NCBI GenBank assembly: GCA_028751875.1
Contig: CM054162.1
Span: 2,187,015-2,251,014 of the forward strand
Length of the DNA stretch: 64,000 nucleotides
Origin: Rapana venosa
Taxonomy: Eukaryota > Mollusca > Gastropoda > Neogastropoda > Muricidae
Direction: 5' to 3'
Shown: in pieces, positions 12,201 to 23,589 of the stretch
Numbering within the stretch: the stretch's first letter is position 1
Layout of the letters: each line of letters starts with the position of its first letter
The notes under the pieces: generated by a model
What the model was told of the DNA's origin: nothing
Databases searched by the model: none
The model's input: only the letters and a program-made list of their open reading frames with translations
Translations under genes and position numbers: made by a program

Positions 12201-12299
12201 TTCATACTGACCAGCTGCATACAGGGTTTCTCAGGCCATGGGATTACAGGGAGTTAATTAGCACACACTGGGTTACCTGTTTCCTGGAATCTAGGAGTG

Positions 12300-12695
12300 C
12301 TTTAATTTCATTGCATGCTGAACAATGCTGATGAGGATGATTCCACGCTGCTGCTAAGGACTTGTATGTGCTGTGAGACTTCTGGACAGGGTTGCACTCC
12401 ACCCTTTCTATCACAATATAGCTCAGCGTCAACAAGTCCATAGAGATACAGACACCTGCAGTGTTGGTCAGGTAGTTTAAGCATCACATTGACAAAATGG
12501 CATCCGTAGAGTAGATGACGTCAGATCTGCTGTGTGGTCCCAGGCTGCCTAGTGAGCACACAGCACACTCACGCTGGGTAGGAGGCGGCTGGAGTCCGAA
12601 AAATATATCTATGACTCTTATGGGATTCGCACGTGTGACCTTTTAGTTTATAACCCAAGGTGCTAACCACTGCAACAAGGCAGCTGGTAATCATG
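12300..12695 (-). mobile_element. SINE-D, tRNA-derived
   Basis: On the minus strand the head carries a tRNA-like A box (AGTGGTTAGCA type, near 12675) followed about 40 bases later by a degenerate B box. The body matches a second copy at 56500-56850, including 'gagatacagac', 'gtgtggtcccag', and 'cacactcac..tgggtagga'. Two independent copies with a promoter-like head support a SINE. I know of no name for it. Confidence 0.65.
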
Positions 12696-12944
12696 GATCA
12701 CTTTAGGTGAAGCTGAGTTTATGAGCACCCGGAATGAAAAGGTTAATGTATACGTAGCTGCTGGTGAATGCTATAGAAGCTTTTATCTGTAAGTTAAGTA
12801 ACCAAAGGTCTTAGGCCTACAGTGAAATGTTGTTATGGTTTTGTGAACCATAGGAAGTCATTATGACCTAAGTGGCTTCGTGGCACCTTGAGAGTGCCGA
12901 GGAAGTTACCTCTTGAATTATGATACCATAGCACCATACCATAG

Positions 12945-13177
12945 CACTAAAAGGTAAAGGTGTTCCATAACTTATGGTTGCACGGGAGCAATTAGACCTC
13001 ACTTGTATAGGGACCAGCATATTGAGGGCAGCACCCACCTCCTCCCTGCAACTGTTTTATCTTCCCTGACCCTAAAGATGGCAGGTAACCATTGACAGCT
13101 GGGTCAAATGGGGGACAGTACTGAAGCCATGGCAAAGAAAGCAAGTACTCCGACCACTGAGCTATCTCGTCCCTAAA
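12945..13177 (-). mobile_element. SINE-B copy, internally shortened
   Basis: On the minus strand it starts with a tRNA-like 'gatagctcagtggtc' head (here GGGACGAGATAGCTCAG at about 13177) and carries the family block 'agggtcagggaagataaa' and 'caatatgctgg'. Compared with the copy at 52385-52677 it lacks the 'taagcagcatcgagcgtgg' segment. Confidence 0.7.
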
Positions 13178-13543
13178 ACAACTTTTCAAAACACGCCATG
13201 AAGGAAGCAAAATGAAACATCCTTGAAGTAGGGGTATGGCTACAGATAGGGTAACGTATATGGCAACAATCATACTCACACTTTTCACCATTTTGACTTG
13301 TGTTATTACATATGTTTCTATGTGTAATGAGTGGGACAAAATTCACAGTCGTAACAATGCCTGGGTGCTTAAGCCAGAAAATACTAAAATAAATTTAACA
13401 CTATTCAGGGTTGCTGACTAGTTTCAACACCTGTATATTAACTATTGACAGAAAAGTTACTACTTACTTCTCAGCTACTCGCAAGGCAAGCTTGGTAATG
13501 TCAGTCTTGTATCCTCTTTTGTGCATAGAGAATAACCATACAT

Positions 13544-13552
13544 GTTCCTTCC
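13544..13552 (+). repeat. Left target-site duplication of LINE-1
   Basis: GTTCCTTCC, repeated exactly at 15367-15375 on the other side of the LINE. Copy A has one (noisy) version of the site. Confidence 0.75.
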
Positions 13553-15366
13553 TGGATGTCAGAACAATGCTCCAAGGTTGAGAAGGCAATAGCGAAAGGA
13601 GACAGCAAAGAGGCGTACCAGACCATCAAGGTACTAACCAAGTCCCAGCAGCCAAAGACCTCCGTTATTGAAGACAAAGAAGGGTCAGTCCTTACAGAGA
13701 GCGCCACAGTCATGAAGAGATGGACAGAATATTGCAGAGACCTGTACAACTACAAGCTGAAGGCTGATCCGAACAAACTTCACGAGCAAGATCCCAGACC
13801 ATCAGATCCTGAAAGCACACAGGTGCTGGAGGAAGAGGTAGAAGAAGCAGTAAGATCCCTGAAAGGAGGCAAGTCACCAGGGATTGACAACATCCCGGCT
13901 GAGCTCATCAAGAACGGAGGCCCAGAGATGATCAAGGCATTAACAATCATCTGCCAACGCATCTGGTCCAGCAGAGAGTGGCCTGAACAGTGGACCCAAT
14001 CCATCATAGTTCCACTTCCAAAATAGGGAGACCTGAAGAAGTGCCAAAATTACAGAACAATCAGTCTGATAAGCCATCCAAGCAAAGTTATGCTACGCAT
14101 TGCCTTGAACAGACTGAAACCACAAGCAGAAGAAATCCTATCAGAAGAACAGGCAGGATTCAGACCAGGTCGAAGCACTGTCGAGCAGACTTCAACATCA
14201 GAATGCTCATAGAGAAGCATCTCCAACATCAGCTACAGCTCTACAACAACTTCATTGACTTCAAGAAGGCCTTCGATCGAGTGTGGCAAGAAGCTCTGTG
14301 GCAAGTCATGAGAGACTATAGCTTCGACGAGGACCTGATTCAAGTCATCCAGGCGCTGTATGACAGCTCCACAGTGCTGTCCTCATGGGTGGAGAAATCG
14401 GGAGTTCTTCCGGACTTCAGTTGGAGTTCGACAAGGCTGCCCGCTATCCCCCGTTCTTTTCAACGTTGTTCCTGGAGAACATCATGCAGGAGGCCCTCCT
14501 TAGCTTCAAGACCACAATCACATAGGAGGAAGGCCAGTCTGCAATCTTCGATTCGCAGACGATATTGATCTCATGGGCCGCAGTGAAGAAGAACTCCAGG
14601 ATCTCACCACCAGACTGGAAACATCAGCCAATGCCCACGGTATGGAGATCAGCACGGAAAAGAGCAAGATCCTAGTGAACAGTACCACACCGACCACATC
14701 CCACCAGCATCAAGATGAGTGGCGAGACACTAGAGGAGTGGAAACTTTCAAGTACCTTGGAGCAGTCATCACCAAAGAAGGCACGAGCACACAAGATGGT
14801 GAAGATCAGACTTGCTGTGGCATTCTCCTCCATGACTAAGCTAGCGAAAGTGTGGAGAAACCACAACATCAGAACCCACACTAAGGTCAGACTCTACAAG
14901 GCACTCGTACAACATCCATTGCCTTGTACAGCTGTGAAGCATGGACACTTACTGCCGATTTAGAAACGTCACATTCAAGCCTTTGAGATGAAAGTGCCTC
15001 AGGCGGATCCTGAGCATCACCTACAGAGACCGCAAAACCAATGACTACGTCTGGCAGCAGATCGAGGCACTGGCTGGCAAACAAGAACCATTGCTAGATA
15101 CAGTCAAACGGAGGAAACTGAAGTGGTTTGGCCACACAACAAGGCATAACAGCCTGTCAAAGACAGTCCTGCAGGGAATGGTGGAAGGAGCAAGGAGGCA
15201 GGGACGACCACGCAAAAGCTGGATATCCAACATCAAGGAGTGGACCGGCGTCACTGTACCAAACCTCCTGAAAACAGCCCAGGACAGAACCATTTGGCGG
15301 TCCACTTGCAGCGTCCGCGTGGGTACCCCAACGGTTGTCCCGACCAAGGGATGAGTGAGTGAGTGA
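13553..15366 (+). mobile_element. LINE-1: 5'-truncated non-LTR retrotransposon
   Basis: About 1.8 kb of a LINE is bounded by a 9-bp target-site duplication (GTTCCTTCC) and ends 3' in a short (GAGT)n tail, with no poly-A. The endonuclease region is missing, so the element was truncated at its 5' end on insertion. The 3' simple-repeat tail and the C-terminal protein style suggest the RTE/BovB side of the LINE tree, but that is inference. The same family occurs at 35485-36462 (minus) and, noisy, at 19075-21095. Copy A lacks the insertion. The element is dead: it has an in-frame stop near 14024 and frame shifts near 14200, 14400 and 14800-14960. Confidence 0.88.
13556..15330 (+). pseudogene. Reverse transcriptase remnant of LINE-1
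   Basis: The frame opens with a pre-RT linker. It then shows typical RT block sequence: 'GGKSPGIDNIPAELIKNGG' (about 13865-13920), a Q-A-G-F-R-P-G-R-S block (about 14150), 'FIDFKKAFDRVW' (about 14255), and the catalytic F-A-D-D motif (about 14545-14560). A thumb segment 'FKYLGAVITKEG' (about 14748) and a C-terminal 'RRKLKWFGHTTRHNS' to 'GRPRKSWISNIKEW' region (15110-15240) follow. A TAG stop at 14024 separates the first block from 'GDLKKCQNYRTISL'. Several one-base shifts then move the reading between frames. In life such a protein reverse-transcribes its own RNA at the nicked target. This copy cannot. Confidence 0.88.
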
Positions 15367-15375
15367 GTTCCTTCC
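15367..15375 (+). repeat. Right target-site duplication of LINE-1
   Basis: GTTCCTTCC, directly after the (GAGT)n 3' tail. Identical to 13544-13552. Confidence 0.75.
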
Positions 15376-15674
15376 ATGCCCCCTAGAGCCAAGAGTATTG
15401 CCTCAAAATCAATTTCTGACTACAGTCAATCACAAGCTCTGTAAAGCCCTTCTCATTGTGCCAGTGAGCACGAAAGGAAACAATCACATACACATCAATC
15501 ACCCTGATTCCGTTTTAATGTGTGATTTATATGAGAGAAAAAAATACACGTTTGATTCACACTGGATTGCATGCTACAGAAAAGAGGGTCTGTTTTGTTC
15601 AGAGCTAGAGATTTTCCAGCTACAAATGGAAATGACTAGGATCAGAGTATGATGAAAAAGGTTTTTGTTGTTGA

Positions 15675-15700
15675 AAGAGAAAGAGAAAGAGAGAGAGAGA

Positions 15701-15746
<46 letters not shown>

Positions 15747-15775
15747 GGAGAGAGAGAGAGAGAGACAGACAGACG
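15675..15775. repeat. (GA)n microsatellite, LINE-2 left flank
   Basis: Imperfect GA/GAGAAA tract that turns into GACA repeats at 15765. Copy A has a GA tract that passes directly into CAGA repeats, with no LINE-2 between. Confidence 0.85.
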
Positions 15776-15789
15776 CAGACACAGATGCA

Positions 15790-17405
15790 GACGAAGAAGG
15801 CAGATGCTTTATTCAAATAGGCCTCATCCCCTTATGAAGGGGAATGTGAACAATATTATACATAACATAAATACAGTGAAAAGTCGTTTGATCACGAAGT
15901 TGTACGTTACCTCACGAAGTGACTATTTCTCTAACTTTGAAAGCCTTGTACAAATATAAAGAAAAGTTCTGTATAACTTCAGGATTTGTACAGGACATCA
16001 ATAAATTCAATTTTAAAAAGCATGGTTTCCTATAATATTTTGGTTAAATAAATTTGAATCTAACGGCAAGTGTACTTCATCTTCTTGTGACACATTGCAT
16101 AATAGACATAACAAATCATGATCATTATTAATTATGTTTTGTACCTTCAATGATGTACATTCAGATCAGATGCACCGAGTCTAAATATTGCTGTGATATG
16201 TTTCAGTTGTCAATTCATGTCAAGCTGTAGATAGTATTTTAAGTCATGACCATTGCAGTATGTTCTTTAAAACTCAAATCTTTGGCCAGTATCAATGTGA
16301 TGGCTCCAGTTTTGCCAGCGGCAGTCAATTAGTCGTTGACGAAAAACTTTAATGAATACACAAGCATCACCCACACCTTGATTCAACCACACATCCCCAA
16401 AACCATTTTCATTTAAACAGACACGCACCCTTGATACCCAATCTGTCTTTCCTCTTGCATCTAAATTATAAAACATTTTATACGCCTTATGTGGTAGTCT
16501 CAGATCTTTCATTTGTAGCAACTTAGTCCAATAACGAATACAGTTAACTGCAGAGTTTATGTACAAAAGATATCTGCTAGATTCACCATAGATGATATCA
16601 TTGGGTGTTCGTCTATCAACTCCTAAGTATTTCTTTATTGCAAACACATGAACGGATTCACAGTGAACTGCTGCTTTGTCCAACCCCCATAATTCTGACC
16701 CATACTGAAGAACTGGTTGAACCTGTGAGTCAAATAGCTTCATTAACAGCCCAAAAGAATTGTTGTTAAGTGTATACAACCTTTGTATTATATATACCAA
16801 CGCATTCTTTGCCATACTACAAAGGTCCTTACAAGCGGCAGTGAAACTCAGACGTGTAGAAAACAATATCCCTAAGTACTTATAAACATTAACCACAGGT
16901 AGCAAATTGCCATTATATGTCCATCTTTCTCGAATACCCAAATAGCCTCCCTTACGAAACACAATGATGTTGCTTTCCTTCATATTTATTTTCAACTGAA
17001 GTGAAAAAGCAGGTGATACAAGTTGTTTAACTGATTTTGTAGCCCCACAATAGTCTCTGATAACAGCACTACGTCATCAGCTAACAACAGGATGAACAAC
17101 TCCAAGGCATCATGTGACAAAACAGCACCATGTTTTCCATTATTGATTACTTGTAATGCTAATTCGTTAATGAAAAGTGAAAATAAAACAGGGCTACATA
17201 CATCTCCTTGCTTGACTCTGGATGTGCATCTAATGTAGTCTGTCAATTTAGAACCACATCTTATTTTACATTTTATATTGTCATACATTCTTTCAATACA
17301 TGTGTGTAGTTTACCTCTAATATCGTTTTTTCGCAAAATTGGCCAAAGTAGATTTATGTTAATGGAGCCGAAAGCTTTTTCAAAATCTATAAAAGCTACA
17401 TATGC
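15790..17405 (-). mobile_element. LINE-2: 5'-truncated non-LTR retrotransposon
   Basis: A second LINE lies on the minus strand between a GA/GACA tract (left, its 3' side) and a CAGA tract (right, its truncated 5' side). Its 3' region carries an AATAAA-like signal near 15808-15815 on the minus strand. Both flanks are GACA/CAGA repeats, so exact ends and target-site duplication cannot be fixed. Copy A passes from GA to CAGA with no LINE, so the insertion is absent there. Copy C (21480-23140) has it. Family: clearly not LINE-1. Clade is uncertain. Confidence 0.8.
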
Positions 17406-17411
17406 AGACAA
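16267..17411 (-). pseudogene. Reverse transcriptase remnant of LINE-2
   Basis: Two minus-strand frames overlap by four bases at 16992-16995 and together form one RT. The first (17411-16992) has 'AYVAFIDFEKAFGSI', a 'VKQGDVCSPVLFSLFIN' block (palm) and the catalytic A-D-D within 'LLADDVVLLSE'. The second (16995-16267) continues with 'LKINMKESNIIVF', 'NVYKYLGILFS' (thumb) and a C-terminal region rich in aromatic residues ('WTKLLQMKDLRLPHKAYKMF'). A single shift near 16995 breaks the frame, and the N-terminal part is missing. No Cys/His finger is visible at the C-terminus. Confidence 0.85.
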
Positions 17412-17495
17412 ACATACAGACAGAGAGACAGAGAAAAACAGACAGAGAAAAACATAGACAGACAGAGACAGACAGAGACAGACAGAGAGAGTATG
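17405..17495. repeat. (CAGA)n microsatellite
   Basis: Imperfect CAGACAGA/GAGA repeat marking the 5'-truncated side of LINE-2. The homologous tract in copy A directly follows the GA tract. Confidence 0.85.
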
Positions 17496-17824
17496 TGCAG
17501 AAGCTCATTTTTACACATTTTGTCATTAACTTTTTTTTCTAATCTACTGTTTGTCAAGCTGTGTATTGTAAATAAGGCATTATGGGGAAAAAGTTATCTA
17601 TTTATTTATTTATTCTTGTATATCAAAGATAATGTGTGAAAAATAAAGTTGAAAATGTGAGGGATACAAAAGAGGAAATTATTATTACATAAATTTCAGA
17701 AGGCAGGTATGCCATGTATATCAGCAGGCCCCCAAAAGTATTCACAGAAAGATGTAATTGATTATAGAACACTGCTAATTATCACTAGAACTGTCAGCCC
17801 AGCTTGTGTAGCTCTCATTTCATC

Positions 17825-18100
17825 TGCTCCATAACCCCCTCGGGTCGTAGGGGTACTGCAGTGACGAACGTTGCACCGGCTGGCTCCATTTGTAGCGGTT
17901 GTGTGCAAGTGCCTGGGTTGTGGAGAAGCTCTTCCCTGTCCATTCATTGATGCTGTCTGCCTATTTCTTCCTCTGTCTGCCTTGCCTTATGTTCCCCTGA
18001 ACTGTTCCTTGCAGTATGGTTTTGGAGAGCCCATCTGATCTAGTCACATGGCCATACCGGATCGGTCGTCGCCCGGGTCAACAAGGACCGCGCCTTCTGC
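17825..18100 (-). pseudogene. LINE-3 C-terminal fragment
   Basis: The minus-strand reading gives 'RYGHVTRSDGLSKTILQGT', then 'GRQRKK', a stop, and 'INEWTGKSFSTTQALAHNR'. This is the characteristic C-terminus of the LINE family whose RT domain lies at 42761-43500. It carries a stop codon and is cut off upstream of the 'RYGH' motif. A noisy copy lies at 23590-23830. Confidence 0.75.
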
Positions 18101-18114
18101 CTCCCATCAGGGCA

Positions 18115-18270
18115 GAGGTGTAAAGTATGCTACTCGTGGAACTCGAATCCGTGTAAGAGACCTCAGTGTATAGTCTCATCCGAAGGACTTATGAGGGAAT
18201 GGAGTTGGTGCTGATGTTAACTCCAGGTGAAAAATCCCCTTAAACGGGAATCAAACCCGGGTCGTCAGAT
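18115..18270 (-). mobile_element. SINE-A partial copy
   Basis: The minus strand carries the SINE-A core: a B-box-like GGTTTGATTCCCG near 18255, a TTAACATCAGC block, TCCTTCGGATGAGACTATA at about 18165-18183, and an ACTGAGGTCTC block. It lies next to the LINE-3 fragment and lacks the 3' end. Confidence 0.65.
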
Positions 18271-18294
18271 TGTGTGTGTGTGTGTGTGTTTATT

Positions 18295-18655
18295 TATAAT
18301 TTTTTTTTAAATTTTATTCTTTTATATTGAGGATAATGGAATAATCAATCATGTGCTGTTTTATATCCAGTCCCCATGTGTATGCGGTTTTGTAAATTTT
18401 GTCATATGTTCCCACCGGCACACAATGGCCTACTCTTATGAAAAGCGGAACTGGAGTTAACGTCTGCGCAAGATGTTATGAGTGCGTTCGCACACGGGCC
18501 TCGATTTATAGTCTCATCCAAAGGACTTTTGGGGAGAGTGGAGTCTGCACTGATGTTAACTCAGGGGAAAATTTCCCCCTTGAACGGGAATCGAGCCGGG
18601 TCGTCAGATTGCGAGCACGCTGTTTCTAAACCACTAGGCTTTCCCGTCCCCCAGT
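18295..18655 (-). mobile_element. SINE-A, near full length, tRNA-derived
   Basis: On the minus strand the element starts at about 18655 with 'ggacgggaaagcctagtgg' (A-box region). It continues with 'caatctgacgacccggctcg' and a B box (GGCTCGATTCCCG). The body has 'tgcgaacgcactcataacat' and 'acttttggatgagactat'-type blocks. The 3' end reads 'tttacaaaaccgcatacac', then 'gggactggatataaaacagc' and a tail with 'tattccattatcctcaatat'. About 360 bp, and the reference copy for many fragments in this window. Pol III transcription from the internal boxes is expected of such families. Confidence 0.8.
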
Positions 18656-18677
18656 TCATCCAGCTGTCAATGGGTAC

Positions 18678-18693
18678 ATGTATGTGTGTGTGT

Positions 18694-18747
<54 letters not shown>

Positions 18748-18790
18748 TGGGTGTGTGTGTTGTGGTGTGTGTGTGTGTGTGTATGCTGTT
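18678..18790. repeat. (TG)n microsatellite
   Basis: Long TG run with GTGG interruptions. The matching tract in copy C is 24478-24575. Open frames of Cys/Val alternation come from it. Confidence 0.9.
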
Positions 18791-18960
18791 GTTAGTGTTG
18801 TTGTTATTGTTGTTGCTGTTGTTGATTTTGTTGTTGTTGTTGCTGTTTTTGTTAATTTTGTCGTTGTTGCTGTTTTTTTAGCTTTGTTGTTCCTGTTTTT
18901 GTTGATTTGGTGTTGTTGTTGTTGTTGCTTTAAACTGCTGCTGCTGCTATTGTTGTTGCC
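18785..18960. repeat. (TTG)n-rich tract
   Basis: Imperfect TTG/TGC trinucleotide repeat continuing the TG tract. Repeated in copy C at 24580-24755. Confidence 0.8.
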
Positions 18961-19074
18961 AATTTAAAGAATGGATTGAATTTAAGCGCGTAGTAGGGCT
19001 TTTATTATGATTTGTGTGTGTGTGTGTCTCTATTCAGAAGTGCGGTTGGTGTCCCTGTTTTGTTTTTTAAATGG

Positions 19075-21095
19075 AAGGGCCCCCAAAGGGGGTCATTTTT
19101 ACCGGAAAAAGCCCCAATTTATGAAAATGGACAAAATTTTGCAAAAGGAAAATTTTAAATTTAAAGCGGGGAAGGGCTTGGATCCAAACCAAATTAGGAG
19201 CAAACCCCCCCCGAACCTTTTATCCCCTGAAAAGAACCAGGTCTTGGAAGGGGGGTAAAGGGGGCAGTAAAAACCCAGGAAAAAAAGCAATTTCCACCAG
19301 GATTGCCAAAAAAATTTTTCCCCCCTGGGGAACAAAAAAAAACCAAAGGGGGGTATCCAAGAGGGGCATTAAAAAATCATACTCCCCAACCTTTTTGGTT
19401 TTTACAAGAGGGGTGAAAGGGGAAAAAAAAATTTCCACCCCAAAAAGTTCCCCCAAAAAAAACTTTAAAAATAAGGGGCCCTTGAAAAAATGAAAAATTA
19501 CAGAAAATTATCTTTTTTAACCCATAAAGGGAAATTTAAATTTATTTGGTCCCCTTTTTTTCCCTTGAAAGAAATAAAACCCCCGGAGAAGAAATTTTAA
19601 AAGGAAAAAAGGCAATTAAAAAAAGGAAACGAAAGACGTCCACCCAAATCCAACCCACAGAAGCCCCCTTAGAAAAAAAGAATCTCCAACAAACCCCACA
19701 GCTAAAAATTCAAAATTAATTAAGGCCGTCAATCAAGGGGGAAGGTTTGGGAATCAAAAAACCAAACTTCACAAACGATGCCCCTGTTTCCAAACCCACC
19801 AGGGGAGGGGAAAGGGAAGCAAAAACCCAAAAGGGGAAAGGTCCCAGGGGGGAGAAACCCCGGGGAGTTTTGGGAAAATTTAGGGGTTGACAAGGCTTAT
19901 CCCCTTTTTTCCAACGTTTCCTGGAAAACCTGCAGGGGCCCCCATTAAAGGGCCCCCAAAAAAGGGGAGGAAGGGCCAAAAGTCGCAATCTTCAAAAATC
20001 CAAGAAATTTGTTAGGGCCGCTTTGTTGAAAAAAACTAACCACCACCAAAAGGAAACCATAAAAACCCAATTTCCCAGGTAAGAGATCAGCAGAAAAACA
20101 AAAATCCTAAAGAACATCCCAAACACCGCCACTCCCAAAAACCCAGCTTAAAAGGGGGAGGTGGCAAGAACCTTTGGAATTTGGGAAATTTTCAAGGGGA
20201 CCTTTAAGCACCAAGGCCATAAACCCAATTTCCTCTTAAATCACCCGGGCCCGGGGGACCCCAACGCCCCTACCCCCCCAAACCCAAACAAAACAACCCT
20301 ATTAGTTTAAAGGGCCCCCTTTCAAAACCCGGAAAAAAAAGGGAAAAAATAAAAAGGCCCTTTTGGCAATTTTCCGTTTCCCAAAATTTAAAACTGGGGC
20401 CCGCGTGGGAACCCCAATCTCACCCCGGGTTGGAAAACGAACCCACAAACCCCCACCCCAAAAAGGAAACCGGGAAAACATCCATAACCCAAACCACTAA
20501 GGTCAGACCTAAGGATTTTTTGTCCTTGGGCAGAATTTCCCCCGGCCGAAAAGGGGGGCCCCCCAGTTCCCGGGGCTTTCCGCTAACAGCGAAAGGTTGG
20601 AAAACCAAAACCCCCCCAAGGTAACTTCTGGGGGGGAAAAAAGGGAAGCGTGGGTGGTTCCCCCTCCCTTTTAAAAACGTCCCAATTAAAGTTTTGGGAG
20701 TTGAAGGGGCCTCAGGGGGGTTTCCTGAGCATCACCAAACAGAGCCCCGCAAAACCAATAAACTACGTCTGGCAGCAGAATCGAGGCACTGGCTGGCAAA
20801 CAAGAACCAGGGCTAATACAGTCAAACGGGGGAAACTAAAGTTTTTTGGGGCCACACAAAAAGGGCATAACAGCCTGTAAAAAGAAGTCCTGCGGGGGAA
20901 GGGGGGAAGGAGCAAGGGGGCCCGGGAACGACCACGAAAAAGGGCTGGATATCCAACATCAAGGAGTGGACCGGCGTCACTGAAACCAAACCTCCTAAAA
21001 AAAAGCCCGGGGACAGAACCATTTGGCGGTCCACTTGAAAGCGTCCCGTGGGTACCCCAAGGTTTTGTCCCGACCAAGGAGATGGAGTGAGTGGG
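19075..21095 (+). mobile_element. LINE-1 in copy C (noisy)
   Basis: Matches the LINE-1 body of copy B, for example 'caacgtttcctggaaaacc' at 19911 (B 14461). The 20740-21060 segment matches B 15020-15330 with 'cgtctggcagcag', 'gaggcactggctggcaaac' and 'ggatatccaacatcaagga'. The 3' side ends in GAGTGAGTGGGGTTCCTTCC, so the right target-site copy is also visible at about 21080-21097. The left end is absent. Confidence 0.8.
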
Positions 21096-21479
21096 GTTCC
21101 TTCCCATCCCCCCAAGGCCAAGAGTATTGCCTCAAAATCAATTTCTGACTACAGTCAATCACAAGCTCTGAAAAGCCCTTTCATTGTGCCAGTGAGCAAA
21201 AAAGGGGGAAAACAATCCCTTACACACCCTTTCACCCGTTTCCTTTTTAAATGTGGTTTTTATTTGGGGGAAAAAAAAACACGTTTGATTCACACGGGAT
21301 TGCATGTAAGAAAAAGAGGGCTGTTTTTTTCAGACTAGAGTTTTTTTCCACTACAAATGGAAATAACTGGGTTTCAGATTTGAGGGAAAAAGGGTTTTTT
21401 TGTTGTTGAAAGAGAAGGGGAAAGAAGAGGGAAAAGGAGGAGTTGGGGGGGGTGGGGTTGGGGGGGGGGGGGGCCCCCC

Positions 21480-23140
21480 CCCGCCCCGATGCCGCCCCCG
21501 TTTTTATCAAAAAGCCCCCCCAACCCCCCAAGGGGGCCGTGGCCAATTTTTAAACCCCCATAAAAAAATTTTCCCGAAAACGTTTGCACCCAAATTTTCC
21601 GGGGAACCCACCCCGTGACTTTTCTCCCCCCAAAGCCTTGTCCCCTTAAAAATTCTTTTAAATTTCCCGGTTGACCCCCCCCCAAAAACCAAAAAAATTT
21701 CCCCCATAAAATTTTTAATAAATAAATTTAATCCAACCCCCGGCCCCGTGTTCCTTAAATTTTTTTGGGCCCAAGGGCCTTGACAAAAAAAACCCCTCCC
21801 CTTATTAAAATTTTTTTTATTCCCAATTGAGCCCATAAAAATTTCCAAGCCCCGGTCAAAAATTGCTTGAATTTTTCATTTGGAAATTTCCCGGGTCAAC
21901 CCTGTAATGGGTTTTTTAAAGTCACCCCCAATTGAAAAAAAGTTCAAAAAAAATTTTCAAATTTTTTGGGCCCAGTTCAATGTGATGGCTCCAGTTTTCC
22001 CAAAGGGCCCAAGGAAATTTAAGTCTTTGACAAAAAAATTTAAATTTGAATACCCCAAGCTTTCACCCACACCTTGATTAAACCCCACACACCCCCAAAA
22101 CCTTTTTTCATTTAAACAACACCCCCACCCTTGATCCCCCAATCTTTTTTTTCTTTCCTCTTGCTTTCCTAAAATTAAAAAACATTTTATACGCCTTATG
22201 TGGTAGCCCTCAAAATCTTTCATTTGTAGAAACCCTTAGTCCAATAACGAATACAGTTAACTGCGAGTTTATGTACAAAAGATATTTTGCTAGATTCTCC
22301 TAGATATTTATTGGTGTTCGTCTATCAACCCCTAAGAATTTCTTTATTGAAAAACACATGAACGGATTCCCGTAAAACTCTTTTTGTCCAACCCCCATAA
22401 TTCTGCCCCAAATGAAAAAATCGGGTTTTAAAACCTGTGAGCCCAAATAGCTTCTTTTAACAGCCCAAAAAAATTGTTGTTAAGTGTATAAAACCCCTTT
22501 GATTATATTACCAACGCATTCTTTGCCATATACAAAGGTCCTTACAAGCGGCAGTAAAACTCGGGACGGTAAAAAACCCAATACCCCTAAGTTTTTATAA
22601 ACATTAACCACAGGTAGAAATTCCCAAATTATAATGCCCAAAACTTCTCGAATACCCCAAATACCCCTCCACGAAAAACACAATAAAATGTTCCCTTTCC
22701 TTCATTTTTAAATTTTCAACTGAAGTGAAAAACCCAGGTGATAAAAGGGTTTTTTAAAATTTGATTTTTGGTAGCCCCACAATAGTCTCTGAAAAACGGG
22801 CATACGTCATCACTAAAAACCCAGGAAAAACCCAACCCCAAGGCATCATGTGACAAAAACCCACCATGTTTTCCTTTATGATTCTTGAAATTGTAATTCG
22901 TTAATAAAAGGAGAAAAAAAACAGGGCCCCCTACACCTTGCGGCCTTGGATGGGCCCCAAAAAAGTTTTCTGTCCTTTAGAACCCCCCACTTATTTTACT
23001 TTTTATTTGCCTACATTCTTTCAATACCAATGGTGTATTTTCCCTTTTAAATACCCGTTTTTTTTCCCCCAAAAGGCCAAAGTGATTTATTTAAAAGGAG
23101 CCAAAAGCTTTTTTCAAAATCTAAAAACCCCCCTAGCAAA
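21480..23140 (-). mobile_element. LINE-2 in copy C (noisy)
   Basis: Colinear with B 15790-17405. Recognisable blocks include 'caatgtgatggctccagtt' at 21978, 'catgaacggattcc' at 22348 and 'ttacaagcggcagtaaaac' at 22541. The left end follows a GA/GGGG tract and the right end runs into a C-rich smear where B has CAGA repeats. Confidence 0.8.
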
Positions 23141-23589
23141 AAAAAATACAGCCCCGGCCCCGGCCCCCCCCCGGAAAAAAACCCTTGACCCCCCGGCCCC
23201 CCGACGGGGCCCCCCCGCGGGAAAGTGCCCCCCCCCTTTTTTTTTAAAACCCCAATTTTTTTCATTCCCCTTTTTTTCCCCTAACTGATTTTTAAACCCT
23301 GTGTATTTTTAAAAAGGCAAGGGGAAAATTATCAAATTTTTTACAAAAAATTCTTTCCCCCCCCGAAATTTGAAAAAAAGAAAAATTGGGGGATGGAAAA
23401 AGGGGAAAAAAACCCCAAATTTTCCGGGCCCGGTTACCCCAGAACCAGCCGGCCCCCCCCAAAAGTATTACAGAAAAGAAGAATGCACGCAAACACGAAC
23501 GGCCCACCCCCCCCAAGGGTTTTTAACCTTCCCTTTTATCTGCCCCCCCAAAACCCCTCCGGGGTCGGGGGTACTGCATTGACAAACCC

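Larger units (their letters stand above)
10930..19055 (+). repeat. Copy B of the triplicated locus (clean, both LINEs present)
   Basis: This is the best-resolved version of the locus. Order: single-copy DNA to 11520, 47-bp minisatellite, 24-bp minisatellite, SINE-D (minus), SINE-B (minus), LINE-1 (plus), GA tract, LINE-2 (minus), CAGA tract, LINE-3 C-terminal fragment (minus), SINE-A fragments (minus), and TG and TTG microsatellites. Copy A matches its flanks without the two LINEs. Copy C repeats it from about 13665 to its end. Confidence 0.85.

Noticed and set aside
18600..18655. Functional tRNA gene from the A and B boxes
   Set aside because: No cloverleaf or acceptor pairing is apparent and the sequence continues as a repeated SINE body. 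The same holds for the other tRNA-like heads.
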